The notes under the pieces were generated by a model that saw only the letters and a program-made list of their open reading frames with translations, made no database searches and was not told the origin of the DNA. From contig JAAFJE010000018.1 of assembly GCA_013298025.1 (NCBI GenBank), positions 62,001-126,000 of the forward strand: a DNA stretch of 64,000 bases, read 5' to 3'. The position numbers and the translations under genes were made by a program. This DNA is from Cytophagales bacterium (GTDB lineage Bacteria; Bacteroidota; Bacteroidia; Cytophagales; Spirosomataceae). Of this stretch, positions 8,114 to 16,609 are shown piece by piece. Each line of letters opens with the position of its first letter. The stretch's first letter is position 1.

Positions 8114-10075
8114 TTACCACTGATAGGTTATTCCAAACATAAAATTACGCTTTCGTGCATTGAAGCCTGGAATGTCGATTACTTCTTGATTCGTAATGTT
8201 TTTTATATCTAAGAAGATTTTATATTTTTTAGCAACATGAAATTCTTGGTACAAATCGAGGGTTGTATAACTGCCCAACGTAATGCTTGGGTCGTCGTAG
8301 GGGCCGCTGGCTGCTTTGCCAACCGAGCGTACTGAAGCTTGAACGTACCAATTGGCTAAAGCCTGATACCCCACCGATGCGTTGAAACTACTGCGAGGGC
8401 GACGGAAAAGATTCATATAAGTGGTGTCTTTGCCTGCACTTGTTTTGGTTTTGATAGCCCCATCTACATACGTATAATTGGTTGAGAGTGTCCATTTTTG
8501 GTGTTTCCATTGTCCCTCAATTTCTACACCATTATCGTGTTGCTGGTCGAAGTTTACGTATTGTCCCCAAGGGTCTAGCGTAATCGAAACATACGTAATT
8601 ACATCTTTTACTTGTCTGTCGAAATAAACTACACGAAGATTAGCTTTTTTATTTTTGCTAAACACCTGTGTACCAAACTCCATCGTGCGGCTTACTTCTG
8701 GTTTCAAATTGGGCGTACCGTAGGGCGAGTACAATTGGTATAGCGAAGGAGCTTTGAAACTCGACGACACATTGAGGAACACTTTATGCTGTTGTTTGAT
8801 TAGCACAAAAGGATTGAAGGTATAAGTAAAATTGTTCCCATAAAAAGAGTGATTATTGTAACGCCCCCCTATTTCTAAGCCAAACTGCTGGCTGTTGAGT
8901 GTACTCAAAGAAGCATATGCACTAAACAACCTCGTTTGGGCAGTAGAGGCGTTGAGTGGCTCTGTGGCATAAGGGCCCCAAGCACTGACAGAAAGGTAAC
9001 TTTGGTCGGTGTTTTGCCAACGGTGTTCTACGCCTACCAATAGCCCCCAAAGGTTGCTCAGGTCGATATTGCTATAAGCTTCTATAAAATTGCTTTGTGC
9101 TTTGTAAATTCCTTCCGAAAATTTCGTTGAACTAAGAAAGGTAGAATCGTTTAGAAAAAGACGGTCGTTATTGTTTTGGTTGTAATTGAGCGTCAGTTTT
9201 CCTTTGGCAAATTGATACACCAAGCCAGTACCCCAAAACAGATTTTTACTGGTAAACGTATAATCTTGCTCATCTTGGAAAGCCCCCAAGTCTAAGTCTG
9301 TTTTGTAGCGACTCCAAAGCAATTGACCTTTCCACGTAAGTTTTTTAGTCAATTGTTGTTCTACAAAAAGATTGAGGTTGTGTTGCTTGATGCCATCGTT
9401 GTCAAAACTTTTTGTGCTATTAGCTGGTTGCGTAGCATCCGAAAAGCCCTGCGAGGTAAGGTAATTGTACTGAAGACTGTAGGAGGTTTGATGCACTTTT
9501 CCTGCCAAGCCAACATTTCCTTTGTACGTGTTATAGCTACCTCCTGCCAAGCCAGCCGACAAATGTAGGGGTTGATTTTCAGGCTTTTTTGTAATAATAT
9601 TGATAACCCCAGCCACGGCATCTGAGCCATATAGGGTCGAATGTCCTCCTTTCAAGATTTCTACCCTTTCTATCATTTCTAATGAAATCAGGTTCATGTC
9701 GAAAGCATTGGTCGGACTAGAGGGGTCATATACAGGCGAGCCATTAATCAAAATCACGGTGTAGCCTCCACTTGCCCCACGCAAATACACATCTTGGTTA
9801 TGTCCTAGGTTGTTTTGAGACCCAATAATGGTAAGACCTGCTTGTTGGTTGAGGAGTTCGGTGAGGGTTTTTCCGCCATTTTTCTGGATAATTTCTTTAG
9901 AAATAACCGTGACAACCTTGGCAGTTTCACTTTGTTTTTGAGGATATTTACTCGTCGAAACGACTACCTCATCGAGGAGGCTCGAAGGGTTTTCGGTTTG
10001 GGCAAAAGCCGTACCAATGCCAGCACTTGTAAAGATAAGTGCCAGATTTGCAACTAAATAAGATTTTTTAAACAT
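8114..10075 (-). CDS. btuB: TonB-dependent receptor, probable cobalamin transporter BtuB
   Basis: A 653-residue outer-membrane receptor. The signal peptide (YLVANLALIFTSAGIGTAFA) is followed by a TonB box region (LLDEVVVSTSKYPQ) and a plug domain (~45-150) with the conserved DVYLRGASGGYTVILING and ERVEILKGGHSTLYGSDAVAG motifs. A 22-strand beta-barrel then ends in the aromatic-terminal strand RNFMFGITYQW. The family imports siderophores, cobalamin or other large substrates using TonB energy. The upstream cobalamin riboswitch, on the same strand and in the leader, is the main reason for calling it a vitamin B12 or cobinamide receptor. It appears monocistronic here; no btuFCD genes are visible. 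Confidence 0.9.
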   Translation of the reverse strand: MFKKSYLVANLALIFTSAGIGTAFAQTENPSSLLDEVVVSTSKYPQKQSETAKVVTVISKEIIQKNGGKTLTELLNQQAGLTIIGSQNNLGHNQDVYLRGASGGYTVILINGSPVYDPSSPTNAFDMNLISLEMIERVEILKGGHSTLYGSDAVAGVINIITKKPENQPLHLSAGLAGGSYNTYKGNVGLAGKVHQTSYSLQYNYLTSQGFSDATQPANSTKSFDNDGIKQHNLNLFVEQQLTKKLTWKGQLLWSRYKTDLDLGAFQDEQDYTFTSKNLFWGTGLVYQFAKGKLTLNYNQNNNDRLFLNDSTFLSSTKFSEGIYKAQSNFIEAYSNIDLSNLWGLLVGVEHRWQNTDQSYLSVSAWGPYATEPLNASTAQTRLFSAYASLSTLNSQQFGLEIGGRYNNHSFYGNNFTYTFNPFVLIKQQHKVFLNVSSSFKAPSLYQLYSPYGTPNLKPEVSRTMEFGTQVFSKNKKANLRVVYFDRQVKDVITYVSITLDPWGQYVNFDQQHDNGVEIEGQWKHQKWTLSTNYTYVDGAIKTKTSAGKDTTYMNLFRRPRSSFNASVGYQALANWYVQASVRSVGKAASGPYDDPSITLGSYTTLDLYQEFHVAKKYKIFLDIKNITNQEVIDIPGFNARKRNFMFGITYQW

Positions 10076-10206
10076 GAATAAAAGATTTTCATTTTACTTT
10101 TGAAAATACATTTTTACAAGCTTTGCTTGCTGCTATCAAAAGAAAAAGTGAAAAGATTGGCGAACGCTCAACTGTTGCCCATCCGCCGTAGGCTTCAATC
10201 AAGAAT

Positions 10207-10393
10207 GGTCGGTGGCAGGTCTCCTGACTTCACCCGTCTATCTCGAAACCTTCCCGAAGTGCCTTCAGTGGTTATGAGGGATGAGATGACTTGTGTGGGT
10301 GTTACAGTTGCGGGGACAGTTCTGGCTTGTACCAGATTCCCTTTTAAGCTTTGAGGTTTACGTTGGGCATAAACTCAAGCACCATCAACTGTG
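10207..10393 (-). ncRNA. Cobalamin (B12) riboswitch, leader of btuB
   Basis: Read on the minus strand, the leader has the hallmarks of a cobalamin riboswitch: a GGGAA stretch, the core CAGAACTGTCCCCGCAACTG near 10310-10330, and the B12 box AAGTCAGGAGACCTGCC at 10214-10230. A closing stem near 10345-10385 is formed by TTGAG/CCTCAA. A GC-rich hairpin between the box and the ATG (about 10160-10200) may be the kissing-loop or expression platform. It should repress btuB when adenosylcobalamin is plentiful. A -7 element TACCTTTG (minus, 10396-10403) lies just upstream. Confidence 0.93.
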
Positions 10394-10416
10394 AGCAAAG
10401 GTAGGAAAGAATGCGG

Positions 10417-10454
10417 AAAAAAAAAATAGCGTACACCGAAATTGGATACGCTAT
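10417..10454 (-). terminator. Orphan rho-independent terminator upstream of riboswitch
   Basis: On the minus strand, ATAGCGTA (10447-10454) pairs with TACGCTAT (10426-10433) and is followed by about 9 T residues (10417-10425). It lies upstream of the riboswitch with no minus-strand gene before it, so what it terminates is unclear. Confidence 0.6.
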
Positions 10455-10482
10455 CCTACATTACACCAAATATTATTATGAT

Positions 10483-10498
10483 AACCACAGGTGTGGTT
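10483..10498. promoter_or_regulatory. 16-bp palindrome in the btuB-GH92 divergent region
   Basis: AACCACA-N2-TGTGGTT, 7-bp arms. It is a candidate transcription-factor site in the 360-bp stretch before the GH92 gene. The rest of 10499-10755 is AT-rich with no recognisable gene. Confidence 0.35.
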
Positions 10499-10755
10499 CA
10501 TGAAGTCTTGTTTCTCTTTCTAAAAGCACTTTTTATGCTACAAAGTTGAGTATAAATATCTAAATATAAAATAAGTATAAATACTCAAAATTGCATTTTT
10601 ATTAGTGCTATTTATGATATAATGTCAAATTTACACCCTTTTATCAGATAAAAAAGTGTAAGGCTTTAATTTTGTTCAAGTAATTTTAAAAAATTTTAAG
10701 TTCTTGCATACCGCCTCATTTCTGAATACAAATCATTTCAAACTTTTATATTTTT

Positions 10756-13059
10756 ATGTCCAATTTTCTTATTAAAAAAATGATACCATGGGCTTTATTA
10801 CTTGCTGCGAGCACGAGCAGTTTACAAGCCCAAGAAGTAAAAAAAGTGACGAATCCGGCCGACTGGGTAAATCCGTTGATGGGTACAGCGTCTAAACACA
10901 GCCTTTCTACGGGCAATACGTATCCAGCTATTGCCTTGCCTTGGGGCATGAATTTTTGGATGCCTCAAACTGGCAAAATGGGCGATGGCTGGGCTTATAC
11001 CTACGATGCCGATAAAATCAGGGGCTTCAAACAAACCCACCAGCCGAGTCCTTGGATTAATGATTATGGGCAATTTTCGATTATGCCTGTTACGGGTAAG
11101 TTGCGTTTTCAAGAAGACGAGCGTGCTAGTTGGTTTTCGCACAAAGCAGAAGTAGCAAAGCCCTACTATTACAAGGTGTATTTGGCCGACCACGATGTAA
11201 CAACCGAGATTACGCCGACCGAAAGAGCCGCCGCTATGCGTTTTACCTTTCCTCAAAACGATAGCTCTTTTGTTGTAGTCGATGCTTTTGACAAAGGTTC
11301 TATGGTAAAAATCATACCAGAAAAAAATTGTATTATTGGTTATACTACCAAAAATAGCGGAGGCGTACCAGCCAATTTTAAAAACTATTTTATCATACAG
11401 TTTAGTAAACCTTTTACTTATACCGCCACATGGTCGGGGAAAAAACTCTATGCTAAACAACTGGAAATGAACGACAATCACGTTGGTGCGGTGATTGGTT
11501 TTCGTACCAACAAAGGAGAAACCGTAACGGCAAAAGTAGCATCGTCGTTTATCAGTGCCGAACAAGCCGAACGCAATTTGGCAGAAATCGGACAAGCCAG
11601 TTTCGAGCAAGTGAAAGCCCAAGCCACCAAGCTTTGGAACGAATCGCTCGGACGTGTTGCCGTAGAAGGCGGTAGCGTTGACCAAGTGCGTACTTTTTAC
11701 TCGTGCTTGTACCGCACTATGCTTTTTCCTCGCAAGTTTTATGAGCTAGATGCCCAAGGCAAAGTGGTTCATTATAGTCCGTACAATGGACAAGTATTGC
11801 CTGGCTATATGTTTACGGATAATGGATTTTGGGATACATTCAGAGCGGTGTTTCCATTTTTCAACCTCATGCACCAGCAACTCAATACCCAAATCATGGA
11901 AGGCTTGGCAAATGCGTACAAAGAAAGTGGCTTCTTGCCCGAATGGGCGAGTCCGGGCCACAGAGATTGTATGATTGGCTCAAATTCTGCCTCATTAATT
12001 GCCGATGCGTATTTGAAAGGATTGCGTGGTTTTGACATTCAAACCTTGTACGAAGCTTTGCTCAAAAACTCAGAAAACGAAGGTCCACTCAGTTCGGTTG
12101 GCAGAAAAGGCGTGAAATATTACAACCAATTGGGCTATGTACCCTACGATGTAAAAATCAACGAAAACGCCGCCAGAACCTTGGAATACGCCTACGACGA
12201 TTTTTGCTTGTATCGTTTGGCCAAAGCCCTCAATCGTCCGCAAAGCGAAATAGACCGTTTCGCCAAACGCAGTCAAAACTACCGCAATGTATTCGACCCC
12301 AGTGTAAATTTGATGCGTGGACGCAACCAAGACGGCACATTTCAAACACCCTACAGCCCATTTAAGTGGGGCGATGCTTTCACCGAAGGCAATGCGTGGC
12401 ATTATACTTGGAGCGTATTTCACGACATCAAAGGCTTATCCGATTTGATGGGCGGTAAGCGAATGTTTGCCCAAATGCTCGATTCGGTGTTTGTTGTGCC
12501 ACCTGTTTTCGACGAATCGTATTATGGCTTTGTGATTCATGAAATCAGAGAAATGCAAATCATGAACATGGGCAACTACGCACACGGCAACCAGCCCATT
12601 CAGCATTTGCCTTATTTGTACAATTATGCAGGGCAGCCTTGGAAAACACAATATTGGGTACGAGAAGTCATGAGCCGTATGTATCAGCCCACGCCAGACG
12701 GCTATTGTGGCGATGAAGACAACGGACAAACCTCTGCTTGGTATGTATTTTCGGCTTTAGGTTTTTACCCCGTTTGTCCGGGAACAGACCAATATGTTTT
12801 GGGTACGCCCTTGTTCAAAAAAGTTACGTTAAGTTTAGAAAACGGTAAAAAAGTACTGATTCAAGCACCGAACAATTCAGAAAACCATAAATACATCGGC
12901 AGTGTTAAAATCGACGGAAAAGTTTATAGCAAAAACTGGCTTAGTCATACAGCATTGATAAAAGGGACAGTCATTGATTTCAATATGCTCACACAACCCA
13001 ACACCCAGCGAGGCACACAGGAAAAAGACTTTCCAGCTTCGTTTGGAGATTTTAAGTAA
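10756..13059 (+). CDS. Secreted GH92 family glycoside hydrolase (alpha-mannosidase)
   Basis: A 767-residue glycoside hydrolase family 92 enzyme, a calcium-dependent exo-acting alpha-1,2-type mannosidase family common in Bacteroidota. The signal peptide is IPWALLLAASTSSLQAQ. The family signature is visible from the start of the mature protein: VNPLMGTASKHSLSTGNTYP, then GFKQTHQPSPWINDYG. The C-terminal catalytic half holds GLPEWASPGHRDCM-like and GNQPIQHLPYLYNYAGQPWK motifs and the hallmark DGYCGDEDNGQTSAWYVFS. No SusC/D pair is adjacent, so it is not in a polysaccharide locus here. Start at 10756; an internal ATG at residue 9 is also plausible. Followed by a strong terminator. Confidence 0.92.
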   Translation: MSNFLIKKMIPWALLLAASTSSLQAQEVKKVTNPADWVNPLMGTASKHSLSTGNTYPAIALPWGMNFWMPQTGKMGDGWAYTYDADKIRGFKQTHQPSPWINDYGQFSIMPVTGKLRFQEDERASWFSHKAEVAKPYYYKVYLADHDVTTEITPTERAAAMRFTFPQNDSSFVVVDAFDKGSMVKIIPEKNCIIGYTTKNSGGVPANFKNYFIIQFSKPFTYTATWSGKKLYAKQLEMNDNHVGAVIGFRTNKGETVTAKVASSFISAEQAERNLAEIGQASFEQVKAQATKLWNESLGRVAVEGGSVDQVRTFYSCLYRTMLFPRKFYELDAQGKVVHYSPYNGQVLPGYMFTDNGFWDTFRAVFPFFNLMHQQLNTQIMEGLANAYKESGFLPEWASPGHRDCMIGSNSASLIADAYLKGLRGFDIQTLYEALLKNSENEGPLSSVGRKGVKYYNQLGYVPYDVKINENAARTLEYAYDDFCLYRLAKALNRPQSEIDRFAKRSQNYRNVFDPSVNLMRGRNQDGTFQTPYSPFKWGDAFTEGNAWHYTWSVFHDIKGLSDLMGGKRMFAQMLDSVFVVPPVFDESYYGFVIHEIREMQIMNMGNYAHGNQPIQHLPYLYNYAGQPWKTQYWVREVMSRMYQPTPDGYCGDEDNGQTSAWYVFSALGFYPVCPGTDQYVLGTPLFKKVTLSLENGKKVLIQAPNNSENHKYIGSVKIDGKVYSKNWLSHTALIKGTVIDFNMLTQPNTQRGTQEKDFPASFGDFK

Positions 13060-13072
13060 AATATTAGGATGG

Positions 13073-13103
13073 AAAAAGGAAGCGTAAGGCTTCCTTTTTT
13101 TTT
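13073..13103 (+). terminator. Rho-independent terminator of GH92 gene
   Basis: AAAAAGGAAGC (13073-13083) pairs with GCTTCCTTTTT (13089-13099) and runs into a T-tract to 13103. The tract touches the -33 box of the next promoter. Confidence 0.85.
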
Positions 13104-13131
13104 GTTAATAGAAAGTTTTTTATTAAATTTG
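13101..13131 (+). promoter_or_regulatory. Bacteroidota-type promoter of the restriction-modification operon
   Basis: TTTG (13101-13104), a 19-nt spacer and TAAATTTG (13124-13131) match the Bacteroidota TTTG-N19-TAnnTTTG promoter. The expected transcription start, about 13137, is almost at the ATG (13139), so the message is leaderless or starts at the in-frame ATG at 13151. Confidence 0.65.
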
Positions 13132-13149
13132 TCAAAAAATGACAAGTCA
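13129..13149. promoter_or_regulatory. Candidate controller operator
   Basis: TTGTCA-N5-TGACAA (13129-13134/13140-13145) overlaps the -7 box and the start codon, with a further GTCA half-site to 13149. It is placed for autorepression by the HTH protein encoded immediately downstream. Confidence 0.5.
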
Positions 13150-13465
13150 AATGAAAGAAACATTTGGGGAGTATGTGAAACTTTTAAGAGTAAAAAAAGG
13201 CTTCACCTTGACACAATTAGCAGCTAGGCTTGACCTCGATTCTGCCAATTTGAGTAAAATAGAAAATAATAAACGGGAGTTTGACGAAAAAAAGCTAGTC
13301 TTACTGGCACAAGTTTTTGAACTGGATTTATCAGTCGTAAAAACAGAGTATTTTAGTGATGTAATTGCTAAAAAAATTTACAAGAACGACTGTGATGAAC
13401 AAATATTATTGTTAGCCGAAGAGAAAGTTGCATATTTAAAATCTAAAAAATTAATGATAAAATGA
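13139..13465 (+). CDS. XRE-family controller protein of restriction-modification operon
   Basis: A 108-residue helix-turn-helix protein. The HTH spans ~10-65 (LLRVKKGFTLTQLAARLDLD, then ANLSKIENNKREFDEKKL). Its ATGA stop/start overlap (13462-13465) with the methyltransferase shows translational coupling. Small XRE proteins in this position usually act as controller (C) proteins timing methyltransferase and endonuclease expression. The palindrome over its own promoter supports autoregulation. It is larger than classical C proteins (~80 residues), with a C-terminal helical tail that could mediate dimers. Start at 13139 or the in-frame ATG at 13151 given the nearly leaderless promoter. Confidence 0.82.
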   Translation: MTSQMKETFGEYVKLLRVKKGFTLTQLAARLDLDSANLSKIENNKREFDEKKLVLLAQVFELDLSVVKTEYFSDVIAKKIYKNDCDEQILLLAEEKVAYLKSKKLMIK

Positions 13466-14502
13466 ATATAGTATCATTTTTTGCGGGAGCAGGAGGGCTT
13501 GACCTTGGGTTTGAAAAAGCGGGTTTTAAGGTAATTTGGGCAAATGAATATGACAAAGAAATTTGGGAAACGTATAGAAAAAACCATACTCACACATTTT
13601 TAGATACAAGAAGTATCGTCAATGTCCCTTCAAATGAAGTGCCTGAATGTGATGGAATTATAGGTGGTCCTCCTTGTCAAAGTTGGAGCGAAGCTGGTGC
13701 TTTGAAAGGTATAGAAGATAAAAGAGGACAGCTATTTTTTGATTTTATTAGAATTTTAGCAGCCAAACAACCTCAATTTTTTCTAGCTGAAAATGTGAGT
13801 GGAATGTTATTAGATAGACATTCATCAGCTTTAGATAATATCAAGGAGCTTTTCCGAAGTGCTGGCATTGGTTACGAATTGTCTTTTGAAATGGTTAATG
13901 CTTGTGATTATAATGTACCACAAGATAGAAAGCGAGTTATATTTGTTGGCATACGCAAAGATTTAGGTTTTACCTATCAATTTACACAACCTCATTTTCC
14001 CAAATTAACCCTACAAGATGCGATTGTAGATTTACAAGATACGGTTTTACCTGCCAAATCAACCAATAAAACAAATGGCAAAGATTGTATCGTACCCAAT
14101 CATGAGTATATGACAGGAGGTTTTTCTACGATTTTTATGTCAAGAAATCGTGTTCGTAGTTGGGATGAACCGTCTTTTACAATACAAGCAGGGGGGCGAC
14201 ACGCTCCGATTCATCCACAAGCACCTAAAATGAAATTTATTGAGCAAAATGTACGAATTTTTGAGCCTGGCTATGAATATCTCTACAGGCGATTGAGCGT
14301 AAGAGAATGTGCTAGAATACAAACTTTTCCTGATAATTTCATTTTTCATTACGACAATATTGCTGCTGGTTATAAAATGATAGGTAATGCTGTTCCCGTC
14401 AATTTAGCATATTATTTAGCAAAAAGTATTAAAGAACAATTGCTTGCCAATCAGAGCAAAAGTAAAAAAACACTACATCATAAAGAAGCTGTTATTGTAT
14501 GA
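13462..14502 (+). CDS. DNA (cytosine-5) methyltransferase, predicted GGCC-specific
   Basis: A 346-residue C5-MTase with all main motifs in order: motif I FFAGAGGLDLGFEKAGF (SAM binding), motif IV GGPPCQSW with the catalytic Cys around residue 73, motif VI ENV, motif VIII QDRKRVIFVGIRK, and motifs IX/X RRLSVRECARIQTFPD and YKMIGNAVPVNLAY. The target-recognition stretch (HEYMTGGFSTIFMSRNRVRS, EPSFTIQAGGRHAPIHPQAP) closely matches what I recall of M.HaeIII and M.NgoPII, both GGCC enzymes. Specificity is therefore inferred as GGCC with methylation of the inner C. It overlaps the controller by ATGA and the endonuclease by 4 bp. Confidence 0.93.
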   Translation: MNIVSFFAGAGGLDLGFEKAGFKVIWANEYDKEIWETYRKNHTHTFLDTRSIVNVPSNEVPECDGIIGGPPCQSWSEAGALKGIEDKRGQLFFDFIRILAAKQPQFFLAENVSGMLLDRHSSALDNIKELFRSAGIGYELSFEMVNACDYNVPQDRKRVIFVGIRKDLGFTYQFTQPHFPKLTLQDAIVDLQDTVLPAKSTNKTNGKDCIVPNHEYMTGGFSTIFMSRNRVRSWDEPSFTIQAGGRHAPIHPQAPKMKFIEQNVRIFEPGYEYLYRRLSVRECARIQTFPDNFIFHYDNIAAGYKMIGNAVPVNLAYYLAKSIKEQLLANQSKSKKTLHHKEAVIV

Positions 14503-15359
14503 CCAATATTTTAGAAGCAATCGTCAATATCGTCAAAAATCCAGTACATCAAGTCAAACAACATTATACTGGACGAAATCGGGTAAATAATGTTGGAGAA
14601 GCCTTAGAACTGTTTATTAAAGATGCTTTCGCCGATACAATTCAACTGGAAAGTCAAGTAGAAAAAATGGAAAAGTATAATCAGATATTTTCGTGGCTAG
14701 GGAATCAAAACCATCCCCCCGATATGATGATTAGACAAGGAGATGCAATAGAAGTAAAGAAGACACAAAGTGCCAATTCTGATTTAGCTTTGAATAGTTC
14801 TTATCCTAAAGCAACAGTGCAGGCAAACAGTTCAATGATTACACAGGCTTGTAGAATATGTGAAGAGTGGACAGAAAAAGATTTGATTTATTGTGTAGGT
14901 CATACGTCAGATGAGTCCATCAATTCTTTGTGGATGGTTTATGGAAATATTTATGCAGCTCATCACGAAACCTATCAAATTATTAAAGAGAAAATAACTA
15001 CGGGTATAAACGAGATTCCGAATGTAGAACTTGCAGAAACCAATGAATTGGGAAGAGTCAATAGAGTTGACCCATTAGGAATTACGAATGTAAGAATCAG
15101 GGGTATGTGGCAAATTCAAAACCCAAGAAGAGTTTTTAGCTACTTATACAAGTCGTCGGAAAGTGTTTTTGAGTTAGTTGCCATTATTCCATTATTAAAA
15201 TACAATAGTTTTCCCCTCGAAAGTATAAGTAAAATTGAGTATTTACAAAGTGAAAGTCAATTGTTGATAAATGATGTAAAAGTAAACGACCCTAATAATC
15301 CAGCGAATTTGATACCAGCAAAATTGATATTGTATAGAGAAGGTTTGTTCGATGTCTAA
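14499..15359 (+). CDS. Type II restriction endonuclease, NgoPII family
   Basis: A 286-residue protein that I recognise as the NgoPII-type endonuclease family. The N-terminus is ILEAIVNIVKNPVHQVKQHY, then GRNRVNNVGEALELFIKDAF. The catalytic PD-ExK core appears as PPDMMIRQGDAIEVKKTQ (Asp and Glu-x-Lys, about residues 78-91), and the conserved NSSYPK and GMWQIQNPRRVFSYLY stretches follow. NgoPII cuts GGCC, matching the methyltransferase prediction. The ATGA overlap with the methyltransferase makes endonuclease translation depend on prior methyltransferase translation. No frameshift is seen, so the system looks intact. Confidence 0.88.
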   Translation: MTNILEAIVNIVKNPVHQVKQHYTGRNRVNNVGEALELFIKDAFADTIQLESQVEKMEKYNQIFSWLGNQNHPPDMMIRQGDAIEVKKTQSANSDLALNSSYPKATVQANSSMITQACRICEEWTEKDLIYCVGHTSDESINSLWMVYGNIYAAHHETYQIIKEKITTGINEIPNVELAETNELGRVNRVDPLGITNVRIRGMWQIQNPRRVFSYLYKSSESVFELVAIIPLLKYNSFPLESISKIEYLQSESQLLINDVKVNDPNNPANLIPAKLILYREGLFDV

Positions 15360-15413
15360 TCTATGTTTTTAACGAAAATAGCGTAAGCATATTTTAGGGA
15401 ACTTTAAAAATCA

Positions 15414-15462
15414 ATGTTACAAAAATATCATTTTAAAAATAATTTCCATATATTTGTAACAT
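15414..15462. promoter_or_regulatory. Promoter and inverted-repeat operator of XRE-ImmA-PIN module
   Basis: A perfect 10-bp inverted repeat, ATGTTACAAA (15414-15423) and TTTGTAACAT (15453-15462), is separated by 29 bp. The right arm overlaps a -7 element TATATTTG (15449-15456). This fits autorepression by the XRE protein encoded at 15499. Confidence 0.6.
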
Positions 15463-15498
15463 AATTATCTCATTTCTCACTAATTGAAATCCTCAATC

Positions 15499-15846
15499 AT
15501 GGAATCCAAAACAAACGTTGCCAACAACCTGTTAGCACTGCGTCAAAGGCATGGATTGTCACAAGAAAATATAGCCAATTACCTAGGCGTAGCTCGTCCA
15601 ATTATCAGTTATTATGAAACAGGAGAAAGAAGCATTGCACTTGAGCATATAGAGAAACTAGCTGATTTTTTTGGAATTGATGCCTATGATTTATTGGATG
15701 AGAGTCCTGTTAATCAGCAAAGTATGATTGCTTTTGCGTTTAGAGCAGAAGAATTAAAGCAAGAAGATATGATTGGTATTGCGACCTTTCGGAAAGTGGT
15801 AAGAAATTACCTTAAAATGAAAGAAGTTGCTAAACGAAATGCTTAA
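15499..15846 (+). CDS. XRE-family antitoxin-like regulator
   Basis: A 115-residue HTH protein: LLALRQRHGLSQENIANYLG, then IISYYETGERSIALEHIEKL. Its C-terminal ~45 residues (MIAFAFRAEELKQEDMIGIA, FRKVVRNYLKMKEVA) form helices typical of XRE proteins partnered with ImmA/IrrE peptidases. I use ATG at 15499; a TTG at 15484 is in frame. A perfect inverted repeat over its promoter indicates autoregulation. A hairpin terminator follows at once, so downstream genes may get only read-through transcripts, a layout that keeps regulator in excess over effectors. Confidence 0.82.
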   Translation: MESKTNVANNLLALRQRHGLSQENIANYLGVARPIISYYETGERSIALEHIEKLADFFGIDAYDLLDESPVNQQSMIAFAFRAEELKQEDMIGIATFRKVVRNYLKMKEVAKRNA

Positions 15847-15853
15847 AAGCCCT

Positions 15854-15884
15854 ATGCCTACTTGTAAATGAGTAGGCATTTTTC
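15854..15884 (+). terminator. Internal terminator/attenuator between XRE and ImmA genes
   Basis: ATGCCTACT (15854-15862) pairs perfectly with AGTAGGCAT (15871-15879), followed by TTTTT-like bases. It stands between the regulator stop and the peptidase start, so it probably lowers expression of the two downstream genes. Confidence 0.7.
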
Positions 15885-15891
15885 TATTACA

Positions 15892-16608
15892 ATGAAAAAT
15901 AAACTTATTGAAAAAAAAGCATTAGACTTTCGCCAAAAACAGGGATTAAATGGTCGTGAAAGTATTCATCTCGAAAGTTTGTTACAAAATTTAGGCGTTG
16001 TCACCTTATTTAAACCCATGAGTACTAATTTCTCTGGTATGGCTATTAAAGTTAGTTCAGCAGAAGAGATAAATCGTTTTATGTTGGTGAATAGTAATCA
16101 TACCTTGGGCAGACAACATTTTACAATATGCCACGAACTGTACCACTTGTTCATTCAGGAGCATTTTAGCTTTGCCACTTGCAATACAGGAACATTCAGT
16201 GGGAAAGACAAAGAAGAATATAATGCAGATATTTTTGCAGCGTACTTACTAATGCCTCATGATGGTATCATTAACCTCGTTGGTTGGGACGAAATAGACG
16301 TTAAAGATGGAATAAGTATGGAAACCGTCTTAAAAATAGAACAGTATTTTTCTTGTTCAAGAACCGCTTTAGTTTTTAGGCTACAAGAGCTAGGATTGAT
16401 TAGTAAAGAATATGCAGAAAAGTTAAAAGCAAATCCCAAAAATGACGCAATCCTGTATGGCTTTGACACCAAACTTTATGAGAAAGGAAACGCAGATAGG
16501 TATTTAGGTGATTATGGACTTGTGGCGAAAGAGTTGTACGATGCTGAAAAAATTTCAGAAAGCCATTACTATGAACTAATGTCTGACCTAGGAGTAAAAT
16601 TTGAATAA
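15892..16608 (+). CDS. ImmA/IrrE-family metallopeptidase
   Basis: A 238-residue zinc peptidase of the ImmA/IrrE (COG2856) family. The zinc motif HELYH lies in FTICHELYHLFIQEH (around residue 83), and the third ligand is the Glu of EEYNADIFAAYLLMP. Family members cleave XRE-type repressors (phage ImmR, DdrO), and the natural substrate here would be the XRE protein encoded upstream. I prefer the ATG at 15892 because the ATG at 15868 lies in the loop of a terminator hairpin. The stop (16606-16608) is followed by the PIN gene's ATG after 1 bp, so the two are translated together. Confidence 0.87.
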   Translation: MKNKLIEKKALDFRQKQGLNGRESIHLESLLQNLGVVTLFKPMSTNFSGMAIKVSSAEEINRFMLVNSNHTLGRQHFTICHELYHLFIQEHFSFATCNTGTFSGKDKEEYNADIFAAYLLMPHDGIINLVGWDEIDVKDGISMETVLKIEQYFSCSRTALVFRLQELGLISKEYAEKLKANPKNDAILYGFDTKLYEKGNADRYLGDYGLVAKELYDAEKISESHYYELMSDLGVKFE

Positions 16609-16609
16609 G

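Noticed and set aside
10100-10354. 84-residue + frame over the riboswitch
   Set aside because: It lies antisense to a well-supported cobalamin riboswitch and has no coding character or start context.
10822-11685. 287-residue minus-strand frame inside the GH92 gene
   Set aside because: Antisense shadow; the + frame shows GH92 motifs throughout.
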